Origin: JACKBK01 sp963707275
GTDB taxonomy: Bacteria > Chloroflexota > Anaerolineae > JAAEKA01
Assembly: GCA_963707275.1 (NCBI GenBank)
Contig: CAVPPH010000003.1
Span: forward strand, 620,001 to 684,000
DNA length: 64,000 bases
Direction: 5' to 3'
Within the stretch, counting starts at the first letter, position 1, and every line of letters starts with the position of its first letter. Positions 17,368 through 28,350 of the stretch are shown piece by piece. The translations under genes and the position numbers were made by a program. The notes under the pieces are model-generated. The model was not told the DNA's origin. It saw only the letters and a list, made by a program, of their open reading frames with translations, and did no database searches.

Positions 17368-18270
17368 ATGACAACCCACCAAACGTTCGCGACTACGACC
17401 CGCGGCCTGCGACGCGACACACCGGCCATGCGCCTGTTCGAAAAGGCCAAACGCTTCGGCGTCTGGAACCCAGGCGAGATCGACCTGCGCCAGGATGCGA
17501 CGGACTGGCAGACGCTGACCGGCGACGAGCAGCAGATCCTGCTGCATCTGACGTCGCTGTTTCAGGCCGGCGAGGAGGCGGTGACGCTGGACCTGTTGCC
17601 GCTGATCGCGACCGTTGCCCGCGAAGGGCGGCTGGAAGAGGAGATGTACCTGACCACCTTCCTGTGGGAGGAGGCCAAACACGTGGACTTCTTTGACCGC
17701 ACGCTGCGCGAGGTGATGGGTACACCGGGCGACGTGAGCCGTTTTCACAGCGCCAGCTACCGCCAGCTTTTCTACGAGGCGCTGCCCGGCGCGCTGGCGC
17801 GGCTGTGGAACGACCCGTCGCCCGAGGCGCAGATACGCGCCGCGATCACGTATAACATGGTGACCGAGGGCGTGCTGGCCGAGACCGGCTACCACGCCTA
17901 TTTCACCGTGCTGCAACGCAACAATCTGATGCCGGGACAGGTCAAGGGGATCACACTGCTGAAGCAGGACGAGTCGCGCCATATCGCCTACGGGCTGTAT
18001 CTGATCTCGCGGCTGATCGCGGCCGACGACAGTCTGTGGCAGGTAGCCGAGGACCAGATGAACGAACTGCTGCCCGTCGCGCTGGACATCATCGGCGACG
18101 TGTTCGTCTGTTATGACCCCGTGCCGTTTGGATTGGAGGTGAGCGACTTCACCGATTACGCGTTGAGCCAGTTCGCGAAACGGATGACCCGGCTGGAAAG
18201 CGCACGCGGCGCATCGCTGGAGGATGTCACACGCGCGACGGTCGCAGTGATCGAGGCGGGGGACGGGTGA
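17368..18270 (+). CDS. R2-like ligand-binding oxidase (R2lox), Mn/Fe type
   Basis: A 300-aa ferritin-like diiron-fold protein. All six metal ligands occur at the positions reported for Geobacillus R2loxI: Glu69 (FQAGEEAV), Glu102 and His105 (LWEEAKHVDFF), Glu167 (NMVTEGVLAE), Glu202 and His205 (KQDESRHIAYG). Val72 and Tyr162, the pair that forms the valine-tyrosine ether cross-link in that protein, are both present. The radical tyrosine and C-terminal tail of true ribonucleotide reductase R2 are missing, and no NrdA is adjacent. Expected: assembles a Mn/Fe cofactor and oxidises a bound fatty-acid-like ligand; physiological substrate unknown. Confidence 0.88.
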   Translation: MTTHQTFATTTRGLRRDTPAMRLFEKAKRFGVWNPGEIDLRQDATDWQTLTGDEQQILLHLTSLFQAGEEAVTLDLLPLIATVAREGRLEEEMYLTTFLWEEAKHVDFFDRTLREVMGTPGDVSRFHSASYRQLFYEALPGALARLWNDPSPEAQIRAAITYNMVTEGVLAETGYHAYFTVLQRNNLMPGQVKGITLLKQDESRHIAYGLYLISRLIAADDSLWQVAEDQMNELLPVALDIIGDVFVCYDPVPFGLEVSDFTDYALSQFAKRMTRLESARGASLEDVTRATVAVIEAGDG

Positions 18271-18284
18271 TCCTAACGCGTATT

Positions 18285-18370
18285 CGTACTTCTCGTCCTC
18301 GTACTTTTACTCGTACTCGTCCAGAATTCCGGAGAGAGTACGAGTAAGAGGACGAGTAGGAGTAGGAGGA
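18285..18370. repeat. TACTC/GAGTA foldback element, copy 2
   Basis: Left side TTCGTACTTCTCGTCC...TTACTCGTACTC pairs with GAGTACGAGTAA...GAGGACGAG on the right, separated by CGTCCAGAATTCCGGAGA. The right arm ends in GAGTAGGAGTAGGAGGA. The stem has a 6-nt hexamer-unit bulge. It begins 15 bp after the R2lox stop and ends 16 bp before the pentapeptide gene stop, between convergent genes. Confidence 0.8.
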
Positions 18371-18385
18371 ATGAGGGGGTGAAAG

Positions 18386-18845
18386 CTAAGCGCGCGAGCG
18401 CACAGCGCCTGCTGCCAGCGGATCGAAGCCTATCGGCCAGCGGGTGTATATGTCGAACTGGAGACCGGCCAGGTCGGATCCGTCGAGGATAGCGTTTGCC
18501 AGGTTGGCGCCGGTCAGAGTAGCGCCGCGCAGGATAGCGCCGGTAAGGTTCGAACCACGCAGATTCGTGTTCAATAGATCGGCGCGTGACAGGTCTGCCC
18601 CCGACAGGTCGGTGAGCGCCAGGTCCGCGCCGCTCAGGTCCGTGCCTGCCAGGATCGCCCCGCGCAGGCTGGATTTGCCAAGGTTGGCCGCGCTCGAGAT
18701 CCGATGCGCTGCAATCGATCCCGTCCAGATCAGCCTCGTATAATCCAAGGTTCGACAAGTCCATCCTCTTAAACGCGGGGGTTTCGCCGAGGTCGCGAAA
18801 ATGCTGTACGGTTTCTCTGAACTCATCTTCCGAGATCTTTGCCAT
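18386..18845 (-). CDS. Pentapeptide-repeat protein (one frame change)
   Basis: MAKISEDEFRETVQHFRDLG opens a short helical N-terminus. A right-handed quadrilateral beta-helix of A(D/N)LxX repeats follows: LSNLGLYEADLDGIDCSASD, then after a frame change near 18695 ANLGKSSLRGAILAGTDLSG, ADLSRADLLNTNLRGSNLTG, AILRGATLTGANLAN. About 150 aa when restored. Such proteins act as structural binders (some mimic DNA and protect gyrase), but no target is evident. TATAAT on the minus strand at 18899-18904 is a plausible -10. Confidence 0.75.
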
Positions 18846-19234
18846 GGTCTCCAAGCCTTTGGGAATACAGAATCTACCAGGTCACGCTGTCTGGCAGAAT
18901 TATACCTTGGCAGCGCAGCAAGGGCCAATCACGACTGCCTGGTGACCTCGCCATGACCTATGGCACTTGGGCACATGACCTGTCGGCGGTTATGATGTGG
19001 CAGTCTGGATCACTTGCTCAACCGATTCCCATGGTTGTAACGCTGTTGATCGTTTTGATAGCCCTGATGTAACGCACAGATAACGGCGACGTGAGAGACT
19101 GAGCCAGCAAAACGAACCAGGTGTATTCAAAACGAGTTGGCTTGTAGGGGCGGGGTCGCCCCGCCCAGCGCCAGCGATCAGCCCATTTTGAACATGTCCA
19201 AATGAAATATTGCGAGGAAGAAACGAGGTATTTG
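18846..19234. other. 389-bp intergenic region between divergent genes
   Basis: No supported gene. It holds the predicted -10 of the pentapeptide gene (18899-18904, minus) and a palindromic GTAGGGGCGGGGTCGCCCCGCCC-type block (19144-19166). A leader for the ABC operon includes a Shine-Dalgarno-like GAGG at 19226. The forward open frame at 18839-19072 has no recognisable content and is not accepted. Confidence 0.5.
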
Positions 19235-20179
<945 letters not shown>

Positions 20180-20188
20180 GAGGCCGAC

Positions 20189-21436
20189 ATGTCAAAACTG
20201 TTCATTATTGGCTTCAAGGATCTGCGGGTCATCTTCCGAGATCGGGCCGCGTTGATCCTGATGCTGGCAGCGCCCTTCGTGCTGACACTGGGTCTCGGTC
20301 TGGTGACCGGCGGCTTCAGCCAGTCCAGCGGTGCCGTCAGCCACGTACCGGTGGTCGTAGTCAACAACGACGGCGGCGCGCTGGGGCAATCGCTGGCGGA
20401 CTTGTTCGCCTCGGCGGAGTTGGACGAACTCTTCGACGCGACCTCACAGCCAGATACGGCCGCCGCGCGCAGTCTGGTCGAAAGCGGCGCTTCCGCAGCC
20501 GCGGTGATCATCCCGGCCGGGTTCACCGATAGCATCATCCCCGATAGCCAGACCGGCCAGTCTGGCGACCTGGTGCGTGTCGAGGTGTACCGCGATCCCG
20601 GCCGGCCGGTCAGCAGCGGCGTGGCGCAGGCCGTGGTGGAGTTGTTCATCAGCCAGGTCGAAACCAGCCGCATCGGCGGGCAGATCGCGGTCGAACAGTT
20701 GCTGGCCGGCGGCGTCATCTCGCCAGCCGATATTCCGCAGGTTGTCCAGGCGATGAGCCAGGGGCCGGCTGGCCAGGCCGATCGGGACATCATCCGGGTA
20801 CGCAACACGGCCAGCGATGCAACCGGCCTGAACGAGATCGACCCGATGGCGTTCCTGGCGCCCGGCATGGCGATGCTGTTTCTGATGTATACCGTCAGCC
20901 TGGGCGGACGCAGCATTCTGGACGAGCGGCGCGAGGGCACGCTGGCGCGCATGTTGAGCACGCCGACCCGCGGCGGCCAGGTGCTGACCGGCAAGACCTT
21001 CGGCATCTACTTCGTCGGCGTCGCGCAGATGATGATCCTGGTCGTCGCCAGTTCGCTGCTCTTCCGGCTCGACTGGGGCGCGCCGCTGGCTGTGCTGGCG
21101 CTGGTCCTGTCGATTGTGGCTGGCGCGGCTGGTTGGGGCCTGCTGCTGGCGGCCATCGCCAGGACGCCCAGTCAGGTCAGCAGCGTCGGGATGGCCATGG
21201 CGCTGTTGTTCGGACTGATCGGCGGCAGCTTCTTCGGTGGAACGATCACCGGACCACTGGGCACATTGAGCAAAATCACGCCCAATTCCTGGGGTCAGGA
21301 CGGCTTCGCCATGCTGGCACGCGGCGATTCGCTGGTCGATCTGCTACCCGTGATCGCAGCGCTGTGGATCATGTGTTTTGTGCTGGTTGGCGTCGCCGTC
21401 GCGATCTTCAACCGCAAAGGGATGCTACAGAGGTGA
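20189..21436 (+). CDS. ABC-2 type transporter permease
   Basis: A 415-aa integral membrane protein. One N-terminal helix (residues 22-42) is followed by a large extracytoplasmic domain (about 50-215) and five C-terminal helices starting at DPMAFLAPGMAMLFLMYTV. RREGTLARMLSTPTRGGQVL is the conserved cytoplasmic coupling segment of ABC-2 permeases (YhgE/LinY-like topology). Starts 9 bp after the ATPase with GGAGG upstream and joins directly to the second permease. Confidence 0.88.
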   Translation: MSKLFIIGFKDLRVIFRDRAALILMLAAPFVLTLGLGLVTGGFSQSSGAVSHVPVVVVNNDGGALGQSLADLFASAELDELFDATSQPDTAAARSLVESGASAAAVIIPAGFTDSIIPDSQTGQSGDLVRVEVYRDPGRPVSSGVAQAVVELFISQVETSRIGGQIAVEQLLAGGVISPADIPQVVQAMSQGPAGQADRDIIRVRNTASDATGLNEIDPMAFLAPGMAMLFLMYTVSLGGRSILDERREGTLARMLSTPTRGGQVLTGKTFGIYFVGVAQMMILVVASSLLFRLDWGAPLAVLALVLSIVAGAAGWGLLLAAIARTPSQVSSVGMAMALLFGLIGGSFFGGTITGPLGTLSKITPNSWGQDGFAMLARGDSLVDLLPVIAALWIMCFVLVGVAVAIFNRKGMLQR

Positions 21437-22639
21437 ATGATGTCTAAAGTATTGAGCATTGCCTGGAAAGATACGCAACTGCGCTTCGCCAGCCGTTCCG
21501 AATTGCTCTTCTTCGTGCTGCTGCCGATCCTGTTCACGGTGCTGATCGGCCAGTTCAGCAGCGGGCAGAGCGACGCCGACCGGCGGGTCGTAGTGCTGGT
21601 GGCCAACGAAGATGGCAGCGCGCTGGCCAGCCAGTTGATCGACGCCATCAACGCATCGACGGCGATCCGCGCCGAGGTGCTGGACGCCAGCGAGGCTGCC
21701 CGCCGTTTCGACGACCGCGACGCGCCCGCCTTCGTGACCATTCCTGCCGGTTTCGAGGCAGCGCTGCGCAACGGCCAGCCGGCCGAGCTGGCCTTGCAGA
21801 CCGACGCTACGAACCTGAACTCACTGGTGGCGGAACAGGGGATACGGACGGCGGCGAGCACCGTCGGACGCCCGCTGGCGGCGGCGCTGCTGAGCGTTGA
21901 CCAGGCCGGGCAGGTACGCCCCTTCACGGACGACGCCGAACGAATCGCCTACTTCGACGCCAGCCTCCTGGCCGCGCGTGACCTGACCGTCAGCGCGCCA
22001 CTGCGCATCGAAACCACCTCAGCCGTCGCGACCGACGACTTTGAGTTCAACGGTTACGCCTTTGCGTCGTCCGGCCAGTTGATCATCTGGGTGCTGATCC
22101 CACTGCTGGGCACGGCCGCGCTGTTCGCCTTCGAGCGCGAGACCGGTACCCTGCAGCGGATGCTGACCACCGCGACCCGCAAGCCCACCTATCTGTCAGG
22201 CGTGGTCACCGGGCAGCTTAGCATGGGATTGGTGCAGATGGCCATCCTGATCGGCTTCAGCGCGCTGGTGCTCAAAGTGGACTGGGGCGAGCACCCGCCG
22301 GCGCTGATCGCAGTGTTGGTCGCATTCGGCCTGTCAGCGGTCGCCATGGGCGTCATGCTGGGGACGCTGGTGCGCACCTCCAGCCAGGCCAACGGCGTCA
22401 GCATCATGCTGGGCATGACGCTGGGCCTGCTGGGCGGCTGCATGTGGCCCATCGAGTTTTTCCCACCGGCGGTGCAAAGGATCGTGCACATCTTTCCCAC
22501 CACCTGGGCCATGGAGGCGCTGACCGACATCTCCATGCGCGGCGCCAACCTGCTGGATGTGATGCCGAACATCGCGGTGCTGCTGGGTTTCGCGGCGCTT
22601 TTCTTCGTGTTGGGTGTCTGGCGGTTTCGTTACGAGTAG
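21437..22639 (+). CDS. ABC-2 type transporter permease
   Basis: A 400-aa paralogue of the preceding permease. N-terminal helix ELLFFVLLPILFTVLIGQF, extracytoplasmic domain (about 45-195), then five helices. FERETGTLQRMLTTATRKPT corresponds to the coupling segment. Start ATGATG immediately after the previous stop. The final codons TACGAGTAG resemble the hexamers of the foldback element that starts 11 bp later, so the element may have touched the stop codon region. Confidence 0.88.
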   Translation: MMSKVLSIAWKDTQLRFASRSELLFFVLLPILFTVLIGQFSSGQSDADRRVVVLVANEDGSALASQLIDAINASTAIRAEVLDASEAARRFDDRDAPAFVTIPAGFEAALRNGQPAELALQTDATNLNSLVAEQGIRTAASTVGRPLAAALLSVDQAGQVRPFTDDAERIAYFDASLLAARDLTVSAPLRIETTSAVATDDFEFNGYAFASSGQLIIWVLIPLLGTAALFAFERETGTLQRMLTTATRKPTYLSGVVTGQLSMGLVQMAILIGFSALVLKVDWGEHPPALIAVLVAFGLSAVAMGVMLGTLVRTSSQANGVSIMLGMTLGLLGGCMWPIEFFPPAVQRIVHIFPTTWAMEALTDISMRGANLLDVMPNIAVLLGFAALFFVLGVWRFRYE

Positions 22640-22649
22640 CGACGCCATA

Positions 22650-22730
22650 CTCGTACTCCTACTCTTACTCTTCCTCGTATTCCTCCTCGAAATCCCCGAA
22701 CGAGTACGAGGAAGAGTAGGAGTACGAGAC
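22650..22730. repeat. TACTC/GAGTA foldback element, copy 3
   Basis: Left CTCGTACTCCTACTCT plus TCCTCGTA pairs with right TACGAGGA-AGAGTAGGAGTACGAG (ending 22729). The left arm contains an additional TACTCT hexamer, so arms differ by unit number. Lies directly after the ABC operon. Confidence 0.8.
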
Positions 22731-22765
22731 AAGCATGTGACTCCCGTTGTGACTTGTGGCACTGT

Positions 22766-22793
22766 TGGCTGTGACCTGCCGGGGTGTATCATC
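22766..22793 (+). promoter_or_regulatory. Promoter candidate for the small membrane protein
   Basis: TTGGCT (22766-22771) and TATCAT (22788-22793), 16-bp spacer, about 55 nt before the ATG at 22855. Confidence 0.45.
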
Positions 22794-22854
22794 TGGTTGT
22801 AACGATCAATTCCGGCCAGTGCGCCGCAAGATAACAACTCAAGGAGACCCACCC

Positions 22855-23385
22855 ATGTCCGCCCAACTGCCAATTCAATCCACTGAAACTACCGACAGCA
22901 ACTTGTCCCGCCGCCAACGCATCGCCGCTGGCGTCGCCCTGATCGCGATCGGCCTGCTGATCACCATCGCCCAGGTCATCGATGTCAACATGGAAGGCTG
23001 GGCCTTCTTCGGAGCGCTGGCCCTGATCTTCGTGGTCTGGGGACTGTTCACCCGCACGTTTGGCTTGATCATCCCCGGCGGCGTGCTGGGCGGCATCGGC
23101 CTTGGCATCTTCCTCACCAGCTTGCCGGCAAGCGGCGGCGAATTGGTCAACGGCGGCGTGTTCCTGATCGGCTTCGCGGCCGGCTGGGCACTGATCAGCC
23201 TGCTTTCGCTCTTCACCAGCGACAGCTTCGCCTGGTGGCCGCTGATCCCCGGCGGCATCATGGCAGCCATCGGCGCGGTGCTGATGACCGGCGCGGCCGG
23301 CCTGGGAGTGCTGACGGCCCTCGGCTACGCCTGGCCGCTGGCGCTGATCGGAGCGGGCGCCTACATCCTGCTCAAGCGCAAGTAA
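22855..23385 (+). CDS. Small multi-pass membrane protein, LiaF/DUF5668-like in character
   Basis: A 176-aa protein. A short hydrophilic N-terminus (MSAQLPIQSTETTDSNLSRR) is followed by about six hydrophobic segments. The pattern is paired glycine-rich helices with WWPLIPGGIMAAIGAVLMTG near the end, reminiscent of the membrane part of LiaF-type envelope-stress proteins. Start at 22855 supported by AAGGAGA seven bases upstream. It follows the ABC-2 operon but has its own promoter candidate. Function unknown. Confidence 0.65.
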   Translation: MSAQLPIQSTETTDSNLSRRQRIAAGVALIAIGLLITIAQVIDVNMEGWAFFGALALIFVVWGLFTRTFGLIIPGGVLGGIGLGIFLTSLPASGGELVNGGVFLIGFAAGWALISLLSLFTSDSFAWWPLIPGGIMAAIGAVLMTGAAGLGVLTALGYAWPLALIGAGAYILLKRK

Positions 23386-23411
23386 CGCAGATATCCCCGA
23401 TTGAAGAACTC

Positions 23412-23443
23412 AATGGCCGTGGCTTAATGTCACGGCCATTTTG
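23412..23443 (+). terminator. Rho-independent terminator
   Basis: AATGGCCGTG (23412-23421) pairs perfectly with CACGGCCATT (23431-23440), followed by TTGCT. 27 bp after the stop of the membrane protein. Confidence 0.7.
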
Positions 23444-23464
23444 CTATGGCAAATCGTAGGCGGC

Positions 23465-23493
23465 TTGGCAACCGAATTGCGTTGATGTACAAT
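23465..23493 (+). promoter_or_regulatory. Promoter for brnTA
   Basis: TTGGCA (23465-23470) and TACAAT (23488-23493) with a 17-bp spacer. A 14-bp palindrome GGGTGCTAGCACCC (23503-23516) lies just downstream of the predicted start and could be an operator for the BrnTA complex, which is known to autoregulate in this family. Confidence 0.6.
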
Positions 23494-23636
23494 TACCTGG
23501 ACGGGTGCTAGCACCCTGGACTCGCACCCCGGACCGACAAAGTGTAACACGAGATCGAGTTGCTGCGGTATAGGGATCCTGTTGGACCAAATCAGATCGG
23601 AATGCTTGCCATCCTGGGCATGACATCGGAGCAAAG

Positions 23637-23909
23637 ATGAGATTCGAGTGGGATCCCAAGAAAGCGGCCGCCAATCTTCGCAAACACGGCGTGTCGTTTG
23701 ATGAAGCCGCAACCGTGTTTCAGGATGACCTATCTCTCAGCGGTGACGATCCAGACCACTCGCTGGACGAAGAGCGTAACATCACATTCGGTGTTTCCAG
23801 CAGTGGACGTTTGCTTGTTGTGTCTCATACGGGGAGTGAAGGCCGCATCCGGATCATTAGCGCCAGACTAGCAACACGGTTTGAAAGGAAGCTCTATGAA
23901 GAAGGTTGA
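23637..23909 (+). CDS. brnT: BrnT-family toxin
   Basis: A 90-aa RelE-like ribonuclease toxin. MRFEWDPKKAAANLRKHGVS, FDEAATVFQDDLSL, RNITFGVSSSGRLLVVSHT and RIRIISARLATRFERKLYEE match the BrnT signature, including FEWDxxKxxxNxxKHGV and the IRIISAR core. Its 3' end overlaps the antitoxin ORF by 14 bp. Confidence 0.9.
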   Translation: MRFEWDPKKAAANLRKHGVSFDEAATVFQDDLSLSGDDPDHSLDEERNITFGVSSSGRLLVVSHTGSEGRIRIISARLATRFERKLYEEG

Positions 23910-24120
23910 TATGGAATCTGACGAATTGCGTCCTGAATATCGCCGTGAGGATTTCGGTACCATGACGCGCGGCAAATACGCGACACAGATGAAGGAATCC
24001 TCAAACGTCGTGGTGCTCGATCCCGATGTTGTCGAAGCATTTCCGAACGCACAAGCTGTCAATCAAGCCCTGCGCGGCCTGCTCGAACTCGCGAAGAGTA
24101 GTGTTCACCTGACCACGTAA
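23896..24120 (+). CDS. BrnA-like antitoxin
   Basis: A 74-aa protein with N-terminal MKKVDMESDELRPEYRREDF, GTMTRGKYATQ. The C-terminal helical segment with VVVLDPDVVEAFPNAQAVN, QALRGLLELAK resembles ribbon-helix-helix antitoxins paired with BrnT. Start 23896 gives the usual short overlap with brnT; an in-frame ATG at 23881 is less likely. It should bind and neutralise BrnT and repress the promoter at 23465. Confidence 0.8.
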   Translation: MKKVDMESDELRPEYRREDFGTMTRGKYATQMKESSNVVVLDPDVVEAFPNAQAVNQALRGLLELAKSSVHLTT

Positions 24121-24145
24121 TGCCTCGGCGCTGAGGACTTTCTGA

Positions 24146-26062
<1,917 letters not shown>

Positions 26063-26284
26063 GGTCGTGTCGATCTTTTTGCTGCTAACCTGTGCATGAA
26101 TGGAAAGATGCCCGGCGCCCGGAATCAGACTTACAGATGGAAGGATACACAGATGTCTTTTCCTGGATCTGTGATCAATTTGCGTTGCCTTCGACGTTGC
26201 GTCCAAAATCAGTTGCATACGCCAGAAACTGTTTGACGAGTGACGTTCGATTCCTCTGACCGCTGACCACTGACCGCTGACTGT
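26063..26284. other. Intergenic region between the two ABC half-transporters
   Basis: 222 bp. Its right third is a set of near-repeats (CTGACCGCTGACCACTGACC, 26258-26277; then GCTGACTG). No gene. Long for an intra-operon gap, so an internal promoter is possible, though I see no consensus one. Confidence 0.35.
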
Positions 26285-28058
26285 TCACTGCCTGCTGTCT
26301 ACTGCCTCCAGCGCCAGGAACTCTTCCTGGTCGCGCAGTTGCAGGTCGTAGATCTCACGGTAGAGGCCGGGCTGCTCCAGCAACTCCTGGTGCTTGCCGC
26401 GCTGGACGATGCGCCCGTGGTCCAGCACCAGGATCTGGTCGGCGGACTTGAGCGTCAGCAGCCGCTGGGCGATGACAAAGGTCGTGCGGCCTTGCATCAG
26501 CGTCTGCAGCGCCTGCTGGATCAGATGCTCGGTCTCGGTGTCCACGCTGCTGGTCGAGTTGTCCAGGATGAGTATCCGCGGGTCGTAGAGCAGCGCGCGG
26601 GCGATGGCGACCCGCTGCTTCTGGCCGCCACTCAGCGTCACGCCGCGCTCGCCGACGCGCGTGTCGTAGCCGTCAGGAAAGCCGGCGATGAAGTCATGGG
26701 CGCGCGCCAACCTGGCAGCCGCGATGATCTCCTCTTCGGACGCGTCCGGCCGGCCGTAGGCGATGTTCTCGCGCGATGGTCGCGCTGAACAGGAACGGCT
26801 CCTGCAGAACGATGCCGATGCTGGCTCGCAGGCTGTCCAGCGTCAGGTCGCGGACGTCGATCCCGTCCACCAGCACCCGGCCCGCCACCGGATCGTAGAA
26901 GCGCGGGATCAGGTTGATGACCGAGGACTTGCCGGAACCGGTTGGCCCCATCAACGCGACCGTCTGGCCGGCCTGCACGGCGAAGCTGATGTCGTGCAGC
27001 ACGTTGAGACCATCGCGGTAGCCGAAGCTGACCCGCTCGAAGACCACCTGTCCCTGCGGCTTTTCCAGCAAGCGCGCGTCGGGACTTTCCTCGATGTCGC
27101 TGGGCGTGTCGGTGATCTCGAAGACGCGGCTCGCGCTGGCTCCCGCGGTCGCTGTCAGGTTGACCAGGAAGCCCAGCCGCTGCACCGGCCCGTTGAGCAT
27201 CAGCACGTAGGAGATCATCGCGAACAGCGCGCCGACGGTGATCGTCCCGTTTAGCGCCAGCGGGCCGCCGAACCAGAGCAGCAAGAAGATACTCAGAGAG
27301 ATCAGAAAGGTGAAGAAAGGCCAGTTGTTGCCCCAGACCTTGATCAGCCGCTCGCGCAGGGCGAACCAGTGGTCGTTCTGGCGGTCGAACTTCTGGAACT
27401 CGTACGGCTCACGCGCAAACGCCTTGACGACGCGGATGCCGGTCAGACTTTCCTGCATCGCGGTCGAGAGCACGCCGAGTTGGTCCTGCACCAGACGCGA
27501 CAGTGGCCGCACCACCGCGCCGAAACGCAGCGTGCTGACGATCAGAATCGGGAAAGGGATCAGCGCCAGTGCTGCGAGAGCCGGATCCACCAGGAACATG
27601 GCAACCGTCACGCCCACCATCAGCAGCAGCGTCGCCACCAGCTCCATCAACCCGATACCGACGAAACGCTCCGTCTCGCTGATGTCACCGGTCGCGCGGC
27701 TCATCAGGTCGCCCGTGTGCGCCTTGTCATGGAAGGCGAAGTGAAGCTGCTGCACACTGTCGTAGAACTCGTTGCGCAGATCGTAGGCGACGCGGTAGGT
27801 CAGCCACTCGCCGAAGTAGCGTTGGCCAAAGCTGGCCAGCCCGCGCACCAGTGCGATGCCCAGGATGATGGCGGCCGCGATGAAGAGCGCGGTCGCCTGC
27901 CCACTTTCCAGCCCGCGGTCGATGGCCCCGGCAATCACCAGCGGCACGAAGAGGTTGAGCAGCGTGGCGAAGAACATGGCCGTGTAAGCCAGCACTGCCT
28001 GCCGCCAGTAGGGCTTCAGGTACGCGATCAGCCGTCCGTAGATGTTGAGCCGATTTAT
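26285..28058 (-). CDS. ABC exporter half-transporter, membrane plus ATPase domains (one frame change, no normal start codon)
   Basis: About 590 aa. Transmembrane domain with HTGDLMSRATGDISETERFV coupling helix; ATPase with ALMGPTGSGKSSVINL, GIVLQEPFLFS, VTLSGGQKQRVAIA, ILILDNSTSSVD (Asn in place of the catalytic Glu) and AQRLLTL. The Walker B Asn marks a degenerate nucleotide site, typical of one half of heterodimeric exporters. Frame changes near 26775. Family-like N-terminus NRLNIYGRLIAYLKPYWRQA extends upstream of the GTG at 27995, but the first in-frame codon that fits is ATA (28058), so the start codon is abnormal or miscalled. Confidence 0.82.
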
Positions 28059-28082
28059 GCTTGTTTTCCCAGTTCAGTCCCG

Positions 28083-28116
28083 AAATAAAAGACGACGGGC
28101 CGGCCTGCCCGTCGTC
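28083..28116 (-). terminator. Intrinsic terminator in the leader of the ABC exporter operon
   Basis: GACGACGGG (28091-28099) pairs with CCCGTCGTC (28108-28116). On the minus strand the stem is followed by TCTTTTATTT. It lies only 25 bp before the ABC exporter reading frame and after a leader of about 200 nt, so it is positioned as an attenuator. Confidence 0.7.
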
Positions 28117-28295
28117 ATCGATGTAATGTCGAGCCTTTGGTCACGTGCACTGTTGCAACGTGACAAGGACTTGCCATTCCCGACTGGCGTGCAGGCGGCG
28201 CAAATCACACACTGCCGCGTAAAAAGCGGGTTCAGTGTGCTGCATCCTGTTGCGAAAAAAGGTTTCTGCCATAGGTCGGGTTCCTGTTGGACGTG
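28117..28295 (-). ncRNA. Structured leader or small RNA upstream of the ABC exporter genes
   Basis: From a strong minus-strand promoter to an intrinsic terminator, about 180-210 nt with no ORF. Visible helices: CCCGAC (28179-28184) with GTCGGG (28275-28280), extended by TGCC/GGCA-type pairs; CACACTG (28208-28214) with CAGTGTG (28233-28239), enclosing CCGC/GCGG; and GTCACGTGCA (28140-28149) with TGCAACGTGAC (28154-28164). Coaxial nested stems plus a separate hairpin then terminator fit a riboswitch/attenuator. A stand-alone sRNA (a 6S-like rod) is the main alternative. I do not match it to a known riboswitch consensus. Confidence 0.55.
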
Positions 28296-28301
28296 CAGAA
28301 G

Positions 28302-28330
28302 AGTTTACCACATCAATAAACGAGGGTCAA
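28302..28330 (-). promoter_or_regulatory. Promoter of the structured leader
   Basis: Minus strand TTGACC (28325-28330) and TAAACT (28302-28307) with a 17-bp spacer; transcription start expected near 28295. It overlaps the space just beyond the phosphoesterase stop (28351). Confidence 0.7.
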
Positions 28331-28350
28331 GCCTAGATTTCGCGTTTCGT

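Noticed and set aside
17368..18270. Ribonucleotide reductase small subunit NrdB/NrdF
   Set aside because: The residue pattern, including the Val72/Tyr162 pair, is that of R2lox; there is no nrdA/nrdE partner.
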